Origin: Paenibacillus sp. Root444D2
GTDB taxonomy: Bacteria; Bacillota; Bacilli; Paenibacillales; NBRC-103111
DNA: 64,000 bases
NCBI RefSeq assembly: GCF_001426375.1
Contig: NZ_LMEO01000045.1
Coordinates: 679,172 to 743,171, forward strand
Direction: 5' to 3'
Shown: positions 1 through 9,058 of the stretch, one piece after another
Numbering within the stretch: the stretch's first letter is position 1
Layout: each line of letters starts with the position of its first letter
Notes under the pieces: generated by a model
What the model saw: only the letters and a program-made list of their open reading frames with translations
Told to the model about the DNA's origin: nothing
Databases searched by the model: none
Made by a program: the position numbers and the translations under genes

Positions 1-779
1 TCATCCGACGTATTCGCATGGAAAACAGTACCGATTAGCTCTATTTGATTGCTGTAAAGGATAATCCCCTGATTATCCACGACATAGACCGTATCCCGGT
101 TATTCAGAACCATTTGCTTAAAAATCTCATTAAATACGCCAAGTCCTACATCCATATAAAAGCTACCGACCATATCGCCTTCGACCTTGGATGCCCCCAA
201 CACATCGGTTAGGTTGCGCCCAAACGTCATGACTTGATCCGTTGCCCCAAGAAAATAATCCTGCTTATGCGTCGGAAAAAAGTTGAGATCGTTACGATTA
301 AGCATCAACTGATCCTTCCATTCAACTCTTGGGAATTGATATTGGTAATCCAGGGCAACGTTGTTCTTAGATAAGCTTTGAAAGGTTCCATTCGGCAGAA
401 CAAAAAAGACACTTTGCAGGTTACGTTCTGTATACAACACCGTTTGCAAGAAATCGTTGATCGTCATCGACAAGCGGATGTCTTTATCCTTGCTTTGCGC
501 TGCAATCGCTTGTCCCAATTGGCCATAGAGTCCGCCTACCCCGTAGGAGTACATTAGTTTGGAAATGTTATTGTACTTAACGAACATATCATCCACATTT
601 CGGCTTGCAAACAGCAGCATTTGCTCATAATTGTTCGTCGCATAACGCTCCATAAAGCCACTGAACGTCTGAAGTGAAATATAACTGAGAATGAGTAGCG
701 GGATAAGACCTATCGAAATAAAAGAGAGTGTAAATTTAGCAAAAATGCTTTTGTGTAGCCGGAAAGGGTTCGACACCAT
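1..779 (-). CDS. Sensor histidine kinase, YesM type (N-terminal part, runs off the window)
   Basis: The reverse strand is open from an ATG at 779 to the left edge, giving about 259 residues with no stop. The protein starts MVSNPFRLHKSIFAKF, has one hydrophobic membrane segment at about residues 12-34, and continues as a long extracytoplasmic region ending in a stretch about a displayed ligand domain (VVDNQGIILYSNQIELIG), as in Cache-type sensors. This is the usual front half of Paenibacillus YesM-like kinases; the second membrane helix, HAMP and kinase domains must lie left of position 1. A GAGG-containing ribosome binding site sits just upstream. Kinase identity is inferred from this architecture because the catalytic part is not visible. 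The sensed ligand is unknown, probably an oligosaccharide or a binding protein. Confidence 0.7.
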   Translation of the reverse strand, partial: MVSNPFRLHKSIFAKFTLSFISIGLIPLLILSYISLQTFSGFMERYATNNYEQMLLFASRNVDDMFVKYNNISKLMYSYGVGGLYGQLGQAIAAQSKDKDIRLSMTINDFLQTVLYTERNLQSVFFVLPNGTFQSLSKNNVALDYQYQFPRVEWKDQLMLNRNDLNFFPTHKQDYFLGATDQVMTFGRNLTDVLGASKVEGDMVGSFYMDVGLGVFNEIFKQMVLNNRDTVYVVDNQGIILYSNQIELIGTVFHANTSD

Positions 780-880
780 CAGTGAGCCGCCTCTTTCTTT
801 CGTTTTAGAATACGTCTATTTTAACAGAATTCGCACACGATGCTACCGTTGAAATTTAATGTAGAAGTGCGCTTTTTTAA

Positions 881-1555
881 GAAATACGTCTTCGTGAGCT
901 TAATTTCCTCTGTACAGATGAGGAGTTTCAACGCCGTGAGAAGATCCACGAATTTCACTACTTTCGCACAGACCTATGCAATTATCCAGGAGGATATGTT
1001 GATGGCTGGGTGGTCAACTTGAATTACCTGAGACAGGTAGCTGAATACGGCAATGAGCCGAGTCGAGCGGCTTTTACAGATGTAATTCTTGCTTTCTCGC
1101 ATTCCACTGAGATTCCGACACTATTAACTCACATCACTGCATATCCTGTTGCAGAACAAATGCATCGTATCCAAACATTTTACGCTCACTTTAAGGCTCT
1201 TCGATGGTACATTTCTGAGGCCGGAAAGCGAGGCGATCCGTATTTACTTGATTGGGCCGGAAGCGATTTAGTTCTTTATGGGGGAAGAATGATACTCGCC
1301 TATAACAAAATCCTATATCCGTATCACAAGTGGTTTATGAAGACGCTTCAGAGCGCGCCAGATAAGCCTGAAAAACTTACCGAACTTACCGTCCAATTAC
1401 TACAAAACCACAATGTTGCCAACGCTGAAGCATTCTGCAAATGCATCCTTGATTTCAGGGAATGGGAGTCTCCACCTGAAGGATGGCCAAGTGCCTTTCG
1501 AGTAGAAAGCGAGTGGCATTGGATGCGAGGTTGTGCACCAGTGAGAGATTGGTAG
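881..1555 (+). pseudogene. 5'-truncated nucleotidyltransferase-like protein
   Basis: One plus-strand frame is open from just after a TAA at 878-880 to the stop at 1553-1555. An ATG-initiated 181-residue protein can be read from 1010, but family-like sequence continues upstream in the same frame (LNFLCTDEEFQRREKIHEF, then YPGGYVDGWVV). From recall, this resembles the second half of a Firmicute nucleotidyltransferase family, which carries a VTDEEF-like strand after the catalytic GS...D-x-D motif and a C-terminal stretch such as YLLDWAGSDLVLYGGRMIL and PYHKWFMK. The catalytic motif itself should lie before 881, but the frame is closed there and no such motif is seen. I therefore read this as a gene that has lost its 5' third. 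A short stable protein from 1010 cannot be excluded. Confidence 0.6.
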
Positions 1556-1595
1556 AGTAGTAAATGAAATTTAATCCAGTAACTGCCTATTAGCG

Positions 1596-1633
1596 TAGCG
1601 AGGCCGCCAATTGATAACTCGGCGGCCTCGCTA
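1596..1633. terminator. Stem-loop, 13-bp perfect stem
   Basis: Arms TAGCGAGGCCGCC (1596-1608) and its exact complement (1621-1633) enclose a 12-nt loop. It lies 40 bases after the nucleotidyltransferase relic. There is no strong T run, so termination efficiency is uncertain. Confidence 0.6.
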
Positions 1634-1721
1634 TGTTTGTGCACATTATTTATTCATGACAATTCCACGCTGGCGTTGTCCCCTAATATTTCAGTGAGCT
1701 GTCTGTATCTGCAAGTTTAAA

Positions 1722-1750
1722 GGCCATCCTTTGCAGGATGGCCCTTTCTT
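1722..1750 (+). terminator. Rho-independent terminator
   Basis: GGCCATCCT (1722-1730), loop TTGC, AGGATGGCC (1735-1743), then CTTTCTTTG. The pyrimidine tail is on the plus strand, so it would end rightward transcription. It lies between the relic and the convergent kinase-like gene. Confidence 0.6.
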
Positions 1751-1794
1751 TGTAGAACATGTATTATTAACTAACATACCCGTTCTACACCCCA

Positions 1795-2679
1795 TTATAA
1801 TTGATAAATCCCGTGCTCTATTCGCTGGATGCAAGATTCGGCAAACTTGTAGTAATCAAAGTCATGGTGACTTTCCGTCTTAGTAAGTCCACTGTAAAAC
1901 ATTCCCCACACAACCTCTCGAACCATCGACACAAATTTCATGTCCTGAAAAATGTGGAATGTTTCCTCCTCGAAATATCCGAAGTATAACTTTAGCCACT
2001 CACGCTCATCTGTTTCACTGAACTGGTTTGTAAAAGGAATGAGCGTCAATTCGAAAAACACATCTCCGACTCCCGACAACTCCCAATCAATAATTTGCAA
2101 CTGTTGGCCTGTATAGATCATATTGCATAAAAAGGAATCATTGTGACAGAATTTGTTGTTATATTCTTTGTCATTACTCCGCTTATGCGCGATTTTCTCT
2201 ACTCGATGCAAAATTCGGTTCAATCCATCAGGATGCTTGACTTGAAACTGATCTGCGCCTTTCAAATATCCATAAATTAAATCGTAAGGAGTACATGTTC
2301 TGCCTTGACCTTCCATACGATGTATTCGTTTGAGGCGATCCATAATCATTTCTTTGATATGATTGTCTTTCAGATCATCTTTCTCAAGCATTCGACCTTC
2401 AATAAATTCCGTGACTACAAATTGTTCCGGATGATTATTGGAAATCACCCTGGGAGCAAATCCTTCGCGGTTTGCCTTCTTCATCACTTCTATTTCAGAG
2501 CGGCGTGTCAGGTTCAAATACTCATTTTGTCTGCTATTGATGCGAAGAACGTATGTACTCAGTTTGGTTAGTACCTTATAGGTTTGGTTGCATAGCCCTC
2601 CACTAAGATTATCAAAACTTAAGAATTCATGGCTTAGCTCTGGTACTTCGCGAATAATTTCTTCAACTTTCATGTTCAA
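1795..2679 (-). CDS. Choline-kinase-like phosphotransferase (APH fold)
   Basis: A 294-residue cytoplasmic protein of the aminoglycoside phosphotransferase / choline kinase superfamily, which transfers phosphate from ATP to a small hydroxyl-bearing substrate. Visible landmarks are the nucleotide loop LSGGLCNQTYKV (about 25-36), the Lys-equivalent strand YVLRIN, the catalytic loop FCHNDSFLCNM with H179, D181 and N186, and the metal-binding IIDWE with D198. Lengths and motif spacing fit LicA-type choline kinases. The start is probably TTG at 2679, since GGGAGGGG lies at good spacing; an in-frame ATG follows two codons later. It stands alone, separated from the sugar operon by about 110 bases. 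The true substrate is not determined. Confidence 0.75.
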   Translation of the reverse strand: MNMKVEEIIREVPELSHEFLSFDNLSGGLCNQTYKVLTKLSTYVLRINSRQNEYLNLTRRSEIEVMKKANREGFAPRVISNNHPEQFVVTEFIEGRMLEKDDLKDNHIKEMIMDRLKRIHRMEGQGRTCTPYDLIYGYLKGADQFQVKHPDGLNRILHRVEKIAHKRSNDKEYNNKFCHNDSFLCNMIYTGQQLQIIDWELSGVGDVFFELTLIPFTNQFSETDEREWLKLYFGYFEEETFHIFQDMKFVSMVREVVWGMFYSGLTKTESHHDFDYYKFAESCIQRIEHGIYQL

Positions 2680-2791
2680 CAGAATCCCCTCCCAACGGAA
2701 ATACGATTGATTTTATGCTTTTTGAAAACCTTTCCAACAAATTCTGTGAAATATACGGGCCAGCGCATCATAAATGTGTTTCTTGTAAAAG

Positions 2792-3910
2792 CTACTTCTC
2801 GAAAGATTTCATTTCCTCTATCACCGAATCTTCATATGCGTGCATTTTTCCGAGTATGATATCTTGGACATTAACTGGTTGGCCAATTGTCGCTGACTCC
2901 AGTGCCGCAAATACGACGCCTAAGGCTTCAAGCCCCCGTCCAGCGCTCGAAATCGGCTCCTTTTGATCCGCTATTGCTTCCCATAATTCCACATAAGAAT
3001 GCGCAAACGGATTTTGTACAATATCGGGCGCATAACGTTCGATAATTTCAGACATCGGGATATGTGTCCCGTCTTCCAGCTTTGCATGCTGTCCCGGACG
3101 GAAGCAGCCCTTGCTGCCGTAAATCCACACCCCGCCGGTTCCTTCCCCATGCGCGGCAGTACTGCACATCCAGTGTCCCAGCCCGCCGTTTGCAAAACGG
3201 AACACCGTTACCGACGTATCTTCGCCACTAGGACGTATAATGGTTTCCCCGTCGCTCAACTCTTTCTCGAATATTTCCTTATATGAGAATACTTCTTTAA
3301 TAGGACCATTCACTTCAGTAAAAAAATGGGTGCGATGGACACCATGATCATTAATCCATCCGGCTCCCGCTCTTCCTTTCATATGACGCCATGCCGTACC
3401 GGCAAAATATTTACGCCCAAGTGTAACTGTCGCATAGTCCATAATCATGTAGACGGAGCCGATGATACCCTCTCTCACCGCTCTTGCCATTGCAACATTG
3501 TCAGCTCCCAATACGCTTGGTTCAGATAGAGTCATAACCTTGCCATATTTTTTCGCATCTGCAAGCATCTTCCGTCCGAAGGAAGGCGAAATAGCCAACG
3601 GCTTTTGCATTTGCACATGTACTCCCGCAGCAAAACAATCTTCCGCAACGGTATGATGCAAATCATGATCCAGCAGGATGGATACCGCATCCAATCGGCC
3701 TTCCTCCAGCATCCGGCGATAATCTGTATATACTTCGGGCCGCTTTCCGAGCCGTCTTTCCACTTCCGCTGCAAACTCCTCAGCTCGATCCTGTCTAAGA
3801 TCGCAAACAGCTGTTAAATCAAACGTTTTCTTGCCTTCATTTTTTAATTGTTGCAAACCTTCCAAGTGTGCAGTTGAAATAACTCCGCAACCGATGAATC
3901 CAAGTTTCAT
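2792..3910 (-). CDS. Gfo/Idh/MocA family oxidoreductase
   Basis: A 372-residue NAD(P)-dependent oxidoreductase, probably acting on a sugar or sugar derivative in the cytoplasm. The N-terminal Rossmann motif GFIGCG is at residues 4-9. The conserved lysine-proline pair is at 103-104 (VQMQKPLA), with Gln in place of the Glu usual in EKP. The C-terminal half is the typical alpha/beta substrate domain (GRAGAGWINDHGVHRTHFF). A GGGAGG ribosome binding site precedes the ATG. It is the last gene in the same direction as the GH32/fructokinase operon, about 120 bases after the fructokinase, so it may share the transcript. Its role in fructan use is not evident; it may process an imported sugar other than fructose. 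Confidence 0.85.
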   Translation of the reverse strand: MKLGFIGCGVISTAHLEGLQQLKNEGKKTFDLTAVCDLRQDRAEEFAAEVERRLGKRPEVYTDYRRMLEEGRLDAVSILLDHDLHHTVAEDCFAAGVHVQMQKPLAISPSFGRKMLADAKKYGKVMTLSEPSVLGADNVAMARAVREGIIGSVYMIMDYATVTLGRKYFAGTAWRHMKGRAGAGWINDHGVHRTHFFTEVNGPIKEVFSYKEIFEKELSDGETIIRPSGEDTSVTVFRFANGGLGHWMCSTAAHGEGTGGVWIYGSKGCFRPGQHAKLEDGTHIPMSEIIERYAPDIVQNPFAHSYVELWEAIADQKEPISSAGRGLEALGVVFAALESATIGQPVNVQDIILGKMHAYEDSVIEEMKSFEK

Positions 3911-4033
3911 TTAAGTAACCTCCCGAATAGTAATTGTTTCTATGTTTTGTGTACATCTAAAGGAAAAATACCTCCAACATAATGAATAGATGGAGGTATC
4001 TTAAATTTCCGGTAATTTCTTGGTGTGCTATTT

Positions 4034-4909
4034 CTAAATATCCAAAGCTTGTTTAGCCAAGGCCAGAGCACCGCAAAGACCAGCGTTGCCGCCTAGAGCG
4101 GGTTGTACAATGTAATTATCATTGTCATCTGAAAAAGCCGGATGCTGTACGTAACCGTTCAACAGTTTACGAACTTGTTCGCGTATAAGCGGGAATAAGT
4201 GAGATTGGTTCATAACGCCGCCGCCGATAATGATTTTCTCCGGAGAAAGAATGAGAATGTAATTGACTAGTGCCTGAGCGATATAATAGCTTTCTATTTC
4301 CCAAGCAGAATGAGTATCTCCAAGTTCAAACGCCTTCGATCCCCAACGATCCTCCAACGCCGGTCCGGCCGCCAATCCTTCCAAACAATCTTTGTGAAAG
4401 GGGCAGTGTCCTTCATAGCTGTCATCCGGATGCCGCCGTATAAGAATGTGCCCCATTTCTGGATGGGTCAAACCATGAACGAGCCTGCCTTCAACGATGG
4501 CACCCGCACCGAACCCGGTTCCGACCGTCATGTACAGGCAGCTGTTCAATCCTGCTGCTGCCCCCCATGTTGCTTCCCCCAGGGCAGCTGTATTCACATC
4601 AGTATCAAAACCAATAGGGATGTCAAAGTACCGCTTCAAATGCTCTACGATCCGGTAACCGCTCCAGTGCGGCTTTGGGGTTTTTGTTACGGAACCATAA
4701 GCATGGCTCTGCGGATTCACATCAATCGGGCCGAAGGTTCCGATTCCAATTGCTTGTATCTCTTTTGCTGCAAAGAAATCCATCGCATTGCCAAGCGTAG
4801 CTTCTGGTGTCGTTGTTGGGATAGAGATGCGGTCAAGAATTTCGCCATCTGCCGTCCCAATCCCGCATACGAACTTTGTCCCGCCGCCTTCGATAGCACC
4901 TAATAACAA
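4034..4909 (-). CDS. ROK-family fructokinase
   Basis: A 291-residue sugar kinase converting fructose to fructose 6-phosphate with ATP. The phosphate-binding loop is AIEGGGTKF (5-13). The putative catalytic Asp is D104 in FDTDVNTAALGE. The ROK zinc site is visible as H154 (HPEMGH), then C169, H172 and C175 in GHCPFHKDC. This matches the Bacillus fructokinase branch rather than the glucokinase branch. Initiation is probably at TTG (4909), with GAGGGA six bases upstream. The gene lies 30 bases downstream of the GH32 gene. That supports a path in which imported fructo-oligosaccharide or sucrose is cleaved inside and free fructose is phosphorylated. Confidence 0.9.
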   Translation of the reverse strand: MLLGAIEGGGTKFVCGIGTADGEILDRISIPTTTPEATLGNAMDFFAAKEIQAIGIGTFGPIDVNPQSHAYGSVTKTPKPHWSGYRIVEHLKRYFDIPIGFDTDVNTAALGEATWGAAAGLNSCLYMTVGTGFGAGAIVEGRLVHGLTHPEMGHILIRRHPDDSYEGHCPFHKDCLEGLAAGPALEDRWGSKAFELGDTHSAWEIESYYIAQALVNYILILSPEKIIIGGGVMNQSHLFPLIREQVRKLLNGYVQHPAFSDDNDNYIVQPALGGNAGLCGALALAKQALDI

Positions 4910-4939
4910 TTCGTTTCCCTCACAATCATCGTCACTTTG

Positions 4940-6430
4940 TTATACCGTCACAAGCGAATAGATCGATTTCAATGGATGAAGTGCTAGAGAAATGACCTTG
5001 GCCTTTCCATCAAGCACATATAATTCCAAACCTGTACTGGACGGATCCGGAAAAATTTGATCGGTAATCACAACCTCCCCGTCATTTGCAAATACTTCAA
5101 TGGAAGAGTTATCGACAAATAGGTGCAGCTTTAGTCGTCCATTTTGAAGCTCCAATTGCACATCATGCTTACAAGCAAATGCATCATGAAATCCGCTTTC
5201 ACCGGAGTTGCAACGGTCAACAAACAATCTCTGCATGGCGGTGTTATAGCCGACTACGGTTTCTTCCCGCTCCGAATTCCGAAGCTTAAAACCAACTTCC
5301 GATGCGTCGCCCAAATCGATTTCACATTCGAGCTCATAGGTATCGCTGTGCACGTCCGAAAGTATGTTTTGACCGGGGCTAACCATAACCTCTTCCCAAA
5401 TCTGTGCTTCTAACCGAAGCTTCTGCAAATCCGTCACAGGCTTTTGAACCAAGCGCATTCCAGATGCCCCCTTCTTCAGGGAAAGCACCCGTGGCAGCGT
5501 CATCGCGCTTCTCCAACTGCTTGTCGGAGTGAGATTTGCGTACTTCCAATTGCTCATCCAGCCGATAAACAGCTTTCCTTTATCCGATCTATCAACATCC
5601 GACCATGTTACACCGGCATAGTTATCTCTTCCGTGATCCAACCATAAGACGGTTTCAGGAGAAGCATCGTTCGTAAATGTACTTCCGTCAAAGCTCCCAA
5701 CAAAATATTGTGTCCTTGAGCCTTCTGCCATCTGTGGATGATCTCCGATGCTGACGATCAGTATCCATTTCGTTTCTTCAGCATGACCTTCTATCGGTAG
5801 CTCTATTAAGTCCGGACATTCCCATACTCCGTCATGTGAGCCCTCTGCGGCACCGAATTCACTTGCAAAAGACCATTCCTTTAGATTGGAAGACGTATAG
5901 AAATGAACACGGTCTTCCACTGCAAGTACCATGATCCACTGCTGCTTTGAAGCATGCCAGAATACTTTAGGATCCCGGAAATCCGTTATTTGCTCGTTGC
6001 ACAACACAGGATTCCCCTCATACATCACCCACGTTCTGCCTTTATCCAAACTATAAGCAAGGCTTTGCCTCTGTCTCGGTCGTTCGGAATCCGGATAATG
6101 GTCCGCGTGGGTGAAAATAGCAACCAGACCAGGCTTACCAGAGAAAAATCCGCTGGTATCCTCCCAATCCACCACTGCGCTACCGGAGAATATGAAACCA
6201 TTTTGATCAGGTTTTAACGCAATCGGGCGATGCTCCCAATGGGTCAAATCCGTACTGATCGCATGTCCCCAATGCATCGGTCCCCAGGTTGTACCTTCTG
6301 GATAATGCTGATAAAACAAGTGATATTCCCCATCGAAATATACCATTCCATTTGGATCGTTCATCCATTTAGCCGGCGGCGTAAAATGGAACTGTGGTCG
6401 GTACTTTTCTCTATACATAACAGTTGACAT
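4940..6430 (-). CDS. GH32 beta-fructofuranosidase (sucrose/fructan hydrolase), cytoplasmic
   Basis: A 496-residue glycoside hydrolase family 32 enzyme that releases fructose from sucrose, fructo-oligosaccharides or levan/inulin fragments. All three family motifs are present: WMNDPNG with nucleophile D25, FRDP with transition-state stabiliser D153, and ECPD with acid/base E204. A C-terminal beta-sandwich follows (DNSSIEVFANDGEVVITDQ). There is no signal peptide, so it acts on imported substrate. ATG 6430 is preferred because GAGGGA lies nine bases upstream; the GTG at 6439 overlaps the ribosome binding site. There is no PTS gene nearby and an ABC transporter lies upstream, so unphosphorylated oligosaccharide is the likelier substrate than sucrose 6-phosphate. 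Confidence 0.92.
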   Translation of the reverse strand: MSTVMYREKYRPQFHFTPPAKWMNDPNGMVYFDGEYHLFYQHYPEGTTWGPMHWGHAISTDLTHWEHRPIALKPDQNGFIFSGSAVVDWEDTSGFFSGKPGLVAIFTHADHYPDSERPRQRQSLAYSLDKGRTWVMYEGNPVLCNEQITDFRDPKVFWHASKQQWIMVLAVEDRVHFYTSSNLKEWSFASEFGAAEGSHDGVWECPDLIELPIEGHAEETKWILIVSIGDHPQMAEGSRTQYFVGSFDGSTFTNDASPETVLWLDHGRDNYAGVTWSDVDRSDKGKLFIGWMSNWKYANLTPTSSWRSAMTLPRVLSLKKGASGMRLVQKPVTDLQKLRLEAQIWEEVMVSPGQNILSDVHSDTYELECEIDLGDASEVGFKLRNSEREETVVGYNTAMQRLFVDRCNSGESGFHDAFACKHDVQLELQNGRLKLHLFVDNSSIEVFANDGEVVITDQIFPDPSSTGLELYVLDGKAKVISLALHPLKSIYSLVTV

Positions 6431-6508
6431 CTCTTCCACTCCCTCTATTTAAAAAAATCCAGAGCGTCACCTTCATACTCGATCCGCTCCGGCGATTTAA
6501 TACAAAAT

Positions 6509-8110
6509 TTATTTTTTTACGTTTCTGTCGTAACCTGCTTGTTTAATCTTCAACCAATCTTGTAGACCCAGACGGTCCAATTCTTTTAAATAACCAGCCC
6601 ATTCAGCATCAATTTTCCCATTCTGAATCCACTCAGTCCGTTTTCTCAGTACATAGGCAAACATATCTGTTTCAATCGCAGAAAGTCGATCCAATTCTTC
6701 TAAAGAGAAGAACACTTTTGGATAAATATTTTTTGCCTTCATGTCCGGGACCATCACTTTTTTCATTAGGTCCAATCTCCATGCCGCATCGTCTGGCTTC
6801 GTCGTAACATTGCCATAGTAAGAATCCAAAATCGCCAATGGTCCGCCAACAAAGGTTTTTTGTCTCAATTCCCAAGGAGACGTTCCGTTCAACGGTAAAT
6901 GTTTCAGCATTTTTTTAGATTCGTCGAATTCAAAGATATTTTGCTGTGCTTTATCTCCATAAGTGCCCCAGTTGTTTTGTACGGATTGTGTCGGATCGTA
7001 TAGAGAATCAATCCATTTTGCAGTCGTTTCGATATTTTTATTTGCTTTGGTGATAACCATTCTTCCTCTATCGAGTCCCATTCCGTTCGTTCGCGTTACG
7101 TTTTTCCAACCATTCGGCCCTTCAAGCGCAGGCATAAGATCATATTTATCGTTCATGCCTGTGATATTTCCCTTATCCCATGTAAAATATAGACCATAAC
7201 GATTTTCTTTTCCTTTAGCTAGATAGGTATTCCAATCCTGCGTAGGCGCTTCAACATCCATTAAACCTTCTTTATATAAATCATTTAGAAACTTGACGCC
7301 TTCCTTAAAGCTATTATCAGCAGATGTGAAAATAACCTTTCCATCATCACTGACAACTGTATGGTCCCAGTTTTCGCCCAGACCGAATGAGCCGAATAAG
7401 AAAGCCAAGTCCTCTCCGCCGGTTTTATTGATAAAGGACATAGGTATTTCATCCGCTTTTCCATTACCGTTCGGGTCTTTTGTTTTAAAAGCAATCAAAA
7501 CTTGTTTTAATTCTTCCGTCGTTTTTGGCATCTTCAAGCCTAATTTATTTAGCCATTCCACGTTAATCCAAGGGAAGTCATCTACTGAGTGGATACTTTC
7601 TTTACCGGCACCCAGCTCTTCAATCCATGGGAACGAATAAATATGACCGTCCGGGGCCGTAATCATCGATTTATATTGCGGCGCTTTCTCCAAAACCTTC
7701 TTGAAATTTGGCATTTGTTTTTCAATAATGTCATCGAGCGGAATAATGGTTCCGTCCTTTGCCAATTTAAGCAAATCGTAGTCACCCAAAGCTGCATCGA
7801 AAATCGCATCAGGAAGATCCCCGCTGGCAATCGCTAAATTCCTCTTCTCCGCAAACGAATCCCAAGGATAATTCTCCCAATCAATGTGTATCCCCGTCTT
7901 TTCTTCTAGACGTTGGAATATCACCTTTTTATTAGGATCTTCGGGAGCTAGCGGCGAGCTTTGTGTCATAAACTTCAAAGCAGGTTTCGCTGTTGTACCT
8001 TGGGCAGCACTTGATGCTGCCGGCTGGCCTGATTCTTTGCTGCTGCTGCACCCCGTTACTGCCAATAATGCCGCCATAGAAATGAATAATGCCTTTTGGG
8101 AATGTTTCAT
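6509..8110 (-). CDS. Sugar-binding lipoprotein of ABC transporter 1
   Basis: A 533-residue extracellular solute-binding protein, likely to capture fructo-oligosaccharide or sucrose and deliver it to the two permeases encoded upstream. The N-terminus is a lipoprotein signal with lipobox AVTGC, lipidated at C21, followed by a Ser/Ala-rich linker. The length above 500 residues and the N-terminal sequence FMTQSSPLAPEDPNKKVIFQRLEEKTG fit the LplA-like binding proteins of Paenibacillus. GAGGAGGG lies eight bases before the ATG. Gene order is permease, permease, binding protein, GH32. No ATPase gene is present; systems of this type usually share a general MsmX-like ATPase encoded elsewhere. Confidence 0.9.
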   Translation of the reverse strand: MKHSQKALFISMAALLAVTGCSSSKESGQPAASSAAQGTTAKPALKFMTQSSPLAPEDPNKKVIFQRLEEKTGIHIDWENYPWDSFAEKRNLAIASGDLPDAIFDAALGDYDLLKLAKDGTIIPLDDIIEKQMPNFKKVLEKAPQYKSMITAPDGHIYSFPWIEELGAGKESIHSVDDFPWINVEWLNKLGLKMPKTTEELKQVLIAFKTKDPNGNGKADEIPMSFINKTGGEDLAFLFGSFGLGENWDHTVVSDDGKVIFTSADNSFKEGVKFLNDLYKEGLMDVEAPTQDWNTYLAKGKENRYGLYFTWDKGNITGMNDKYDLMPALEGPNGWKNVTRTNGMGLDRGRMVITKANKNIETTAKWIDSLYDPTQSVQNNWGTYGDKAQQNIFEFDESKKMLKHLPLNGTSPWELRQKTFVGGPLAILDSYYGNVTTKPDDAAWRLDLMKKVMVPDMKAKNIYPKVFFSLEELDRLSAIETDMFAYVLRKRTEWIQNGKIDAEWAGYLKELDRLGLQDWLKIKQAGYDRNVKK

Positions 8111-8158
8111 AAGAATAACCCTCCTCTTTTTTGGAAAACCTATATGTTTGCCGATCCA

Positions 8159-9040
8159 TTATTTTAATGAACCGACCAAAACACCCTTTTCAAAATACTT
8201 TTGGAAAAAAGGATACATAACAAGTAACGGTAGACTGGAAATGACAATGGATGAATACTTAATGATCTCAGATAGTCGTTTCAGTTCTGCCATAGCCAAT
8301 TGGTCCGCAATCATGCCAGGATTTACTTGATTCTGAATTAAGATAGATCTTAAAACCAACTGTAGAGGCAGCAAATTAGCACTTTTCAAATAAATTAACG
8401 CGTCGAAATAAGAATTCCATTGACCTACGAATGCATATAGGGCTAATACGAAAATAATTGGTTTAGATAGAGGAAGAACAATCTTGAAGAAAATACGCAC
8501 CTCAGATGCGCCATCAACCTTGGCTGCCTCGTTCAATTCGTTCGGAATTCCACTAAAGAAGGTCCTTGCCAAAACAATATTCCAAACATTTACAGCCGTT
8601 GGTAGGATGATCGCCCATACCGTATCTAACATTCCCAAGTTTTTTATCACCAGATAGGTTGGAATTAATCCCCCGCCGAAAAACATGGTGACGACAAACA
8701 GGATCGTAAAAAACTTTTTACCTACGAAACCAGCAACCGATAAAGGGTAGCCGGCAAAAATGGAGACAACGACGGTAACAAAAGAAAACGCGACGGAGTA
8801 AAAAAGAGCATTTACAAATCCCCGAATCATCGCATGATTCGATAAAATGACTTTATACCCTTGAACACTATAATCAGCAAGATGGAAGGAGATCCCTTTA
8901 TTTAATAGTGCAGTCGGCTCCATAAACGACGCCACAACTACATAAATTAAGGGAACTACAACGATCAATACAGCAAAGAACAATAGAATGTAATTGATGG
9001 TCAGAATAAAACGGTCCAATCTAGTAGGCTTAAAATTCAT
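8159..9040 (-). CDS. ABC transporter 1 permease, YtcP type
   Basis: A 293-residue inner-membrane permease of the MalG-like (CUT1) family with about six transmembrane helices. The ATPase-contacting EAA loop is visible as ELNEAAKVDGASEVRIFFKI at about residues 180-200. The C-terminus ends FFQKYFEKGVLVGSLK, typical of YtcP-like permeases. It has a GGAG ribosome binding site, follows the partner permease by 18 bases and precedes the binding protein, so the three are co-transcribed. The likely cargo is a fructose-containing oligosaccharide, inferred only from the GH32 and fructokinase genes downstream. Confidence 0.9.
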   Translation of the reverse strand: MNFKPTRLDRFILTINYILLFFAVLIVVVPLIYVVVASFMEPTALLNKGISFHLADYSVQGYKVILSNHAMIRGFVNALFYSVAFSFVTVVVSIFAGYPLSVAGFVGKKFFTILFVVTMFFGGGLIPTYLVIKNLGMLDTVWAIILPTAVNVWNIVLARTFFSGIPNELNEAAKVDGASEVRIFFKIVLPLSKPIIFVLALYAFVGQWNSYFDALIYLKSANLLPLQLVLRSILIQNQVNPGMIADQLAMAELKRLSEIIKYSSIVISSLPLLVMYPFFQKYFEKGVLVGSLK

Positions 9041-9058
9041 ACGGCATCTCCTTCTCTT

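Noticed and set aside
840..1022. A 60-residue plus-strand frame overlapping the nucleotidyltransferase relic
   Set aside because: It has no ribosome binding site or similarity and overlaps a better-supported frame.
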